From Streptomyces sp. NBC_00704 (GTDB lineage: Bacteria; Actinomycetota; Actinomycetes; Streptomycetales; Streptomycetaceae), in the NCBI RefSeq assembly GCF_036226605.1, contig NZ_CP109000.1, forward strand, positions 1,666,001 to 1,730,000: DNA of 64,000 bases, in the 5' to 3' direction. A program made the translations under genes and the position numbers. The notes under the pieces are model-generated. The model did no database searches and was not told the origin of the DNA. It saw only the letters and a program-made list of their open reading frames with translations. Below are positions 57,260 to 64,000 of this stretch, in pieces. Position 1 is the first letter of the stretch; every line of letters begins with the position of its first letter.

Positions 57260-58543
57260 ATGAACACAGCAGGTCCCTCCGAGGCGACGGCGCCCCGAGG
57301 CCTGGAACTCACCCCGTTCCGAGGCCTGCGCTACGACCCCGACCGGGTCGGCAGCCTCGCCGCCGTCACCTCCCCGCCGTACGACGTCGTGGTGCGCCCC
57401 GACGGCCTGCATCACCTCCAGGACGCGGACCCGTACAACATCGTCCGCCTGATCCTGCCTCAGGCCGCCACCCCCGCCGCCCGCAACGAACAGGCCGCCG
57501 GCACCCTGCGCCGCTGGCTCGCCGAAGGCGTCCTGACGGCCGACCCCGAGCCCGCCCTGTACGTCTACGAGCAACGCCACGCGGACGGCATGCTCCAGCG
57601 CGGGCTGATCGGGGCGCTGCGCCTCTCGGAGCCTTCGGAGGGCGTCGTCCTGCCCCACGAGGACGTCATGCCGCACATCGTGGCGGACCGCGCGGCCCTG
57701 ATGCGGGCCACCCACGCGAACCTGGAACCCCTCCTGCTCACCTACCGGGGCGACGGCGCCGCGGCGGAGGCCGTGGACCGCGCGGCCGCCCTTCCCCCGC
57801 TGCTGTCCACGACCACCGAGGACGGCTACAGCCACCGGCTCTGGGCGATCACCGACCCCGCCGAGACCGCCCGCGTCCAGCAGGACCTCGCCCGCCGTCA
57901 GGCCCTGATCGCCGACGGCCACCACCGCTGGGCGACCTACCTCCGGCTGCGCTCCGAGCAGCCCGGGCCCGGCCCTTGGGACCACGGTCTCGTCCTCCTG
58001 GTGGACACGGCGCGCTACCCGTTGCGCGTGCGCGCCATCCACCGCCTCCTGCACGGCCTGCCGGTCGCCGAGGCCCTGGCGGCGCTCGACGGGCACTTCC
58101 GCGTGCGATCCCTGGACGTCGGCCTCCCCCGAGCCCTCGACGTCCTCGCCGACGCCGCCTGCGCGGGCAACGCGTTCCTCCTCGCCGGCGACGGCGCCTT
58201 CCACCTCGTCGACAGCCCGGACCCGGACCTCCTCGCCCGCACGGTCCCCGCCGACCGCCCGCAGGCCTGGCGCACCCTGGACGCGACGGTCCTGCACGCG
58301 ACGCTTCTCGCTCACGTCTGGGGCATCCCGGAGGACGATCCCTCCCGCATCGCCTACATCCACGACACGGCCGCGACCGTGCGGAAGGCCGAACGCGACG
58401 GCGGCACGGCGGTCCTGCTGCACCCGGTCCGCGAGGAGGTCGTCCGCGACCTCGCCCGCCAGGGCGTCACGATGCCCCGCAAGTCGACGTCGTTCGGTCC
58501 CAAGCCCGCCTCGGGACTGGTCCTGCGCGCACTGGACGTCTGA
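57260..58543 (+). CDS. DUF1015 family protein
   Basis: A 427-residue cytosolic protein of unknown biochemical function. LTPFRGLRYDPDRVGSLAAVTSPPYDVV (near 17) and PYNIVRLILP are the family start. ADGHHRWATYLRLR (near 218) is the most conserved block. SDAC-like text and PKSTSFGPKPASGLVLRAL end the protein. Homologues are widespread in bacteria, with no firm activity known to me. Its divergent neighbour is the HAD phosphatase. It probably has its own leaderless promoter. Confidence 0.88.
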   Translation: MNTAGPSEATAPRGLELTPFRGLRYDPDRVGSLAAVTSPPYDVVVRPDGLHHLQDADPYNIVRLILPQAATPAARNEQAAGTLRRWLAEGVLTADPEPALYVYEQRHADGMLQRGLIGALRLSEPSEGVVLPHEDVMPHIVADRAALMRATHANLEPLLLTYRGDGAAAEAVDRAAALPPLLSTTTEDGYSHRLWAITDPAETARVQQDLARRQALIADGHHRWATYLRLRSEQPGPGPWDHGLVLLVDTARYPLRVRAIHRLLHGLPVAEALAALDGHFRVRSLDVGLPRALDVLADAACAGNAFLLAGDGAFHLVDSPDPDLLARTVPADRPQAWRTLDATVLHATLLAHVWGIPEDDPSRIAYIHDTAATVRKAERDGGTAVLLHPVREEVVRDLARQGVTMPRKSTSFGPKPASGLVLRALDV

Positions 58544-58555
58544 GCCCGAACGCAC

Positions 58556-58594
58556 GAATGGGCGGGACCCGGCGTCACCGGGTCCCGCCCATTC
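58556..58594. terminator. bidirectional terminator
   Basis: A perfect 17-bp stem (GAATGGGCGGGACCCGG) and a 5-base loop lie between the convergent DUF1015 and RGD/TPR genes. Confidence 0.9.
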
Positions 58595-58602
58595 ATCGGA
58601 CG

Positions 58603-60717
58603 TCAGTCCTCGTCGGGCTCGGCCTTCGCCCCGGCCTCGGGAGCGTCCGCCTCCACGTCCTCGGCCGGCGCCGCTTCCTCCACGACGACCTCGCCCGCGC
58701 CGTCGCTGTCTTCGGCTCCGTCGACCCCTTCGCCTTCCTCGTCCAGGGCGTCCACGAAGTCCACCCCGTCCAGCTCGGCGAGCCGGTCGGAGGCGTCGGT
58801 GCTGCCGTCCCGGTCCGCCTCGACGGCCTTGGCGAACCACTCACGCGCCTCGGCCTCCCGCCCGGCGGCGAGCAGGGCGTCGGCGTAGGCGTAGCGCAGC
58901 CGCGCGGTCCACGGCTGGACGGAACCGGCCGCCAGCTCGGGGCTCTGGAGCGTCACGATGGCCGCGTCCAGCTGTCCCAGGTCACGACGGGCGCCGGCCG
59001 CGACGAGCCGCATCTCCACCTGCCCGGCCTTGTCGAGCTTGTGCACCTCGGGAGCGCCGGCCATGTCGAGGGCCTTCTCCGGCCGCCCGAGCCCCCGCTC
59101 GCAGTCGGCCATGACCGGCCACAGCTCCACGGAGCCGCTCATCCGCCGGGCCGCCCTGAACTCGGCGAGCGCCTCGCTGTACTTCTGGTTGGCGTACGCG
59201 GCGAACCCGCCCGCCTCCCTGACGGCGGCGACACGGGAGGCGAGCCGCAGGGCCACCTTGGAGTAGGCGTAGGCGCGCTCGGGGTCCTCGTCGATCAGCC
59301 GGGCGACCATCACCAGGTTCTTGGCGACGTCGTCGGCGAGCGTCTTGGGCAGGCTCATCAGCTCCTGCCGCACGTCCTTGTCGATCTCCTCGCCGGTGAC
59401 GTCCTCCGGGATCGGCAGCCGCTTGATCGGCTCACGGTCCCGGTCCCGCTCGTCACGGAAACGGCCGCCGCCGCCATGCCGGTCGTCCCGGCGATCGTCA
59501 CGCCGGCCGTAGCCGCCGCCGTCACGGTCGCGGTCACGACCGCCGAACCCACCGGGCCGTCCACCACGGTCGTCCCGACGGGGACCACGGGGAGCGGCCC
59601 CCCGGTCGTCCCGCCCACGGAACCCACCACGATCGTCACGCCGCTCGTCACGTCGGAACGCGGGACGGTCCCCACGGTCGTCACGGCGCTCGTCACGCCG
59701 GAAGGGAGGACGCTCGCCCCCGTCGTCCCGACGGTCGTCACGGCGGAAGGCGGGACGGTCCCCACGGTCGTCACGTCGCTCGTCACGTCGGAACGCGGGA
59801 CGGTCACTCCGGTCGTCACGGCGATCGTCACGCCGGAACGCGGGACGGTCTCCGCGGTCGTCACGGCGATCGTCACGCCGGAAGGGGGGACGCTCGCCCC
59901 GGTCGTCACGGCGATCGTCCCGACGCTCGTCACGCCGGAAAGCGGGACGCTCGCCCCGGTCGTCACGACGGAAGGCGGGACGGTCCCCACGGTCGTCGCG
60001 GCGGAAGCCCGGCCGGTCGCCGCCACGGTCGTCACGACGCGGCCCACGGTCCCCGCGGTCATCGCGCTGGAACCCCGGCCGAGACCCACGGTCCCCGTCA
60101 CGACGATCATCCCGGCGGCCGTAACCGCCGCCACCCCGGTTGTCGTCCCGACCGCCGACGCCACCACCACGATTGTCGTCACGACGGCCGAAACCGCCGC
60201 CACCCCGGTTGTCGTCCCGACGGAACGCCGGCCGATCCCCACGGTCGTCACGCCGGAAGGGAGGACGCTCGCCCCGGTCGTCACGGCGCTCGTCACGGCG
60301 GAAGGCGGGACGGTCCCCACGGTCGTCCCGGCGGAAGCCCGGCCGGTCGCCGCCACGGTCGTCACGTCGCGGCCCACGGTCCCCGCGGTCATCGCGCTGG
60401 AACCCCGGCCGAGACCCACGGTCCCCCTCACGACGATCATCCCGGCGGCCGTAACCGCCGCCACCACGATTGTCGTCCCGACCGCCGACGCCACCACGAT
60501 TGTCGTCACGACGGCCGAAACCGCCGCCACTCCGGTTGTCGTCCCGACGGCCGTTTCCGCCCCGGTCGTCGTCACGACGGAACGCCGGCCGGTCTCCGCG
60601 GTCGTCGCGGCGGAAGCCGCCACGGTCTCCGCGGTCACCGCGGCTGCCGGCGCGGTCCCCACTGTCCCGTCGCCGCTGGTCGCGCTCAGGTCGGTCGTCG
60701 GGAGAGTTGGTGGACAT
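58603..60717 (-). CDS. TPR protein with very long RGD/RDD-rich repeat region
   Basis: A 704-residue protein. About residues 20-440 are a repeat of Arg/Asp/Gly motifs (DDRGDRPAFRRD, DDNRGGGGFGRR, DDRGERPPF), strongly charged and surely disordered. The C-terminal about 230 residues are TPR-like helices (KVALRLASRVAAVREAGGFAAYANQKYSEALAEF) ending in an acidic tail. At DNA level a block of about 330 bp is duplicated nearly unchanged (see the repeat entry). AGGAG lies 6 bases before ATG 60717. The TPR part is shared with other streptomycete proteins; the repeat looks expandable. Function unknown; RNA or ribosome contact is possible, as the gene follows an rRNA operon. Confidence 0.85.
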   Translation of the reverse strand: MSTNSPDDRPERDQRRRDSGDRAGSRGDRGDRGGFRRDDRGDRPAFRRDDDRGGNGRRDDNRSGGGFGRRDDNRGGVGGRDDNRGGGGYGRRDDRREGDRGSRPGFQRDDRGDRGPRRDDRGGDRPGFRRDDRGDRPAFRRDERRDDRGERPPFRRDDRGDRPAFRRDDNRGGGGFGRRDDNRGGGVGGRDDNRGGGGYGRRDDRRDGDRGSRPGFQRDDRGDRGPRRDDRGGDRPGFRRDDRGDRPAFRRDDRGERPAFRRDERRDDRRDDRGERPPFRRDDRRDDRGDRPAFRRDDRRDDRSDRPAFRRDERRDDRGDRPAFRRDDRRDDGGERPPFRRDERRDDRGDRPAFRRDERRDDRGGFRGRDDRGAAPRGPRRDDRGGRPGGFGGRDRDRDGGGYGRRDDRRDDRHGGGGRFRDERDRDREPIKRLPIPEDVTGEEIDKDVRQELMSLPKTLADDVAKNLVMVARLIDEDPERAYAYSKVALRLASRVAAVREAGGFAAYANQKYSEALAEFRAARRMSGSVELWPVMADCERGLGRPEKALDMAGAPEVHKLDKAGQVEMRLVAAGARRDLGQLDAAIVTLQSPELAAGSVQPWTARLRYAYADALLAAGREAEAREWFAKAVEADRDGSTDASDRLAELDGVDFVDALDEEGEGVDGAEDSDGAGEVVVEEAAPAEDVEADAPEAGAKAEPDED
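59940..60540 (-). repeat. near-identical 330-bp duplication inside the RGD repeat gene
   Basis: The marker CCCGGCGGCCGTAACCGCCG occurs at 60111 and 60441, exactly 330 bp apart, with long flanking stretches nearly identical. That is 110 codons, so the frame is kept. Smaller 36-48-bp repeats fill the rest of the region (59450-60660). Confidence 0.85.
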
Positions 60718-60788
60718 GGGTGACTCCTGTCATCGGTACAGCAAACATTCTCGCGCACCCGCGTACCCGGCGCGCTCCAGAAAAACGA

Positions 60789-60833
60789 AAAGGACCCTTG
60801 GTCCCAGCTGAACGCTGGGACCAAGGGTCCTTT
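60789..60833 (-). terminator. rRNA operon terminator
   Basis: A perfect 19-bp stem (AAAGGACCCTTGGTCCCAG) and 7-base loop follow the 5S gene. On the minus strand it ends in TTTTCGTTTTT, a rare true U-tract for this genome. It separates the rRNA operon from the RGD/TPR gene. Confidence 0.93.
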
Positions 60834-60842
60834 CCAAAGATT

Positions 60843-60961
60843 GTTCGGCGGCGTCCTACTCTCCCACAGGGTCCCCCCTGCAGTACCATCGGCGCTGTAA
60901 GGCTTAGCTTCCGGGTTCGAAATGTAACCGGGCGTTTCCCTCACGCTATGGCCACCGAAAC
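60843..60961 (-). rRNA. 5S ribosomal RNA
   Basis: About 119 bases reading GTTTCGGTGGCCATAGCGTG at the 5' end and ending GGACGCCGCCGAAC. The ends pair, and the inner CCCGGTTACATT and CGAACCCGG are typical of the Streptomyces 5S. It lies about 100 bases after the 23S gene. Confidence 0.96.
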
Positions 60962-61060
60962 CCTAATGGTTTCGAGCGAACAAGCACACTTTTTACTTGT
61001 TTCCAGCTCTAACCGGCAACGGTCGTTGCCTCAGAACTAACACAGTGGACGCGAGCAACT
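60962..61060 (-). other. 23S-5S internal spacer
   Basis: A spacer of about 99 bases between the two rRNAs, less GC-rich than the genome and without a tRNA. It probably contains processing sites. Confidence 0.7.

Positions 61061-64000
<2,940 letters not shown>

Noticed and set aside
55207..60723. Plus-strand open frame of 1838 codons
   Set aside because: It is antisense to the iron permease, HAD and RGD/TPR genes, all of which have clear domains. High G+C keeps the opposite frame open, and the Val/Thr/Pro-rich end is just the complement of the repeat region.

Overview
The window is a chromosomal segment of a Streptomyces. The evidence is very high G+C with strong third-position bias, GTG/TTG starts, many 1-4 base start/stop overlaps, a SepF-like paralogue (SflA type), a secreted streptogrisin protease, a DmdR-type iron box and a Streptomyces-type 23S-5S rRNA end. 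Gene order (der-plsC-cmk-tyrA-aroH, scpAB-rluB beside a ParA gene, ald, pyrG, recN-nadK-tlyA) is that of the Streptomyces chromosome core. I infer the lineage from content; no database was searched.

Layout. (1) 1-9 kb, accessory and secreted functions: the AT-ACP-thioesterase end of a type I polyketide synthase, three secreted alpha/beta hydrolases (esterase, cutinase, large hydrolase), a PucR-like regulator and a streptogrisin. (2) 9-21 kb: a GGGG-heptamer tandem repeat, a cysteine-tailed DUF5685 protein, the SepF-like gene, an acyl-CoA dehydrogenase, a 122-bp tandem repeat, a drug exporter, a membrane mannosyltransferase, a PAP2 phosphatase, an I78 protease inhibitor, an Rpf/LysM cell-wall protein and two uncharacterised genes. 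(3) 21.8-27 kb: der, acyltransferase, cmk, tyrA and aroH on the minus strand, with a 0.7-kb repeat-filled gap. (4) 27-30.4 kb: a small membrane protein, a DUF6529-Rieske redox pair, and an ADP-ribosylglycohydrolase/NrtR-like NUDIX pair with a clear operator. (5) 30.4-35.3 kb: rluB-scpB-scpA, a ribbon-helix-helix protein and a ParA ATPase, all minus and tightly packed. (6) 35.6-48.3 kb: ald, a STAND/TPR protein, a NUDIX hydrolase, pyrG, GH15 glucosidase, FAD oxidoreductase, PucR regulator and glycosyltransferase. (7) 48.6-58.6 kb: recN-nadK-tlyA-small protein, SCP2 protein, an iron-siderophore ABC importer under an iron box, HAD phosphatase and DUF1015. This block resembles the mycobacterial Rv1692-Rv1696 cluster. 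(8) 58.6-64 kb: a TPR protein with a very long RGD/RDD repeat region, then the end of an rRNA operon (5S, most of 23S) on the minus strand.

The genes are mostly housekeeping. The least explained material is the two tandem-repeat arrays (heptamer array around 9.0 kb; 122-bp units around 13.4 kb), the DUF6529-Rieske pair, the cysteine-tailed DUF5685 protein, the RHH-ParA pair next to scpAB, and the 330-bp-duplicated RGD repeat protein. No CRISPR array, insertion sequence, prophage, tRNA gene or recognisable defence system was found.
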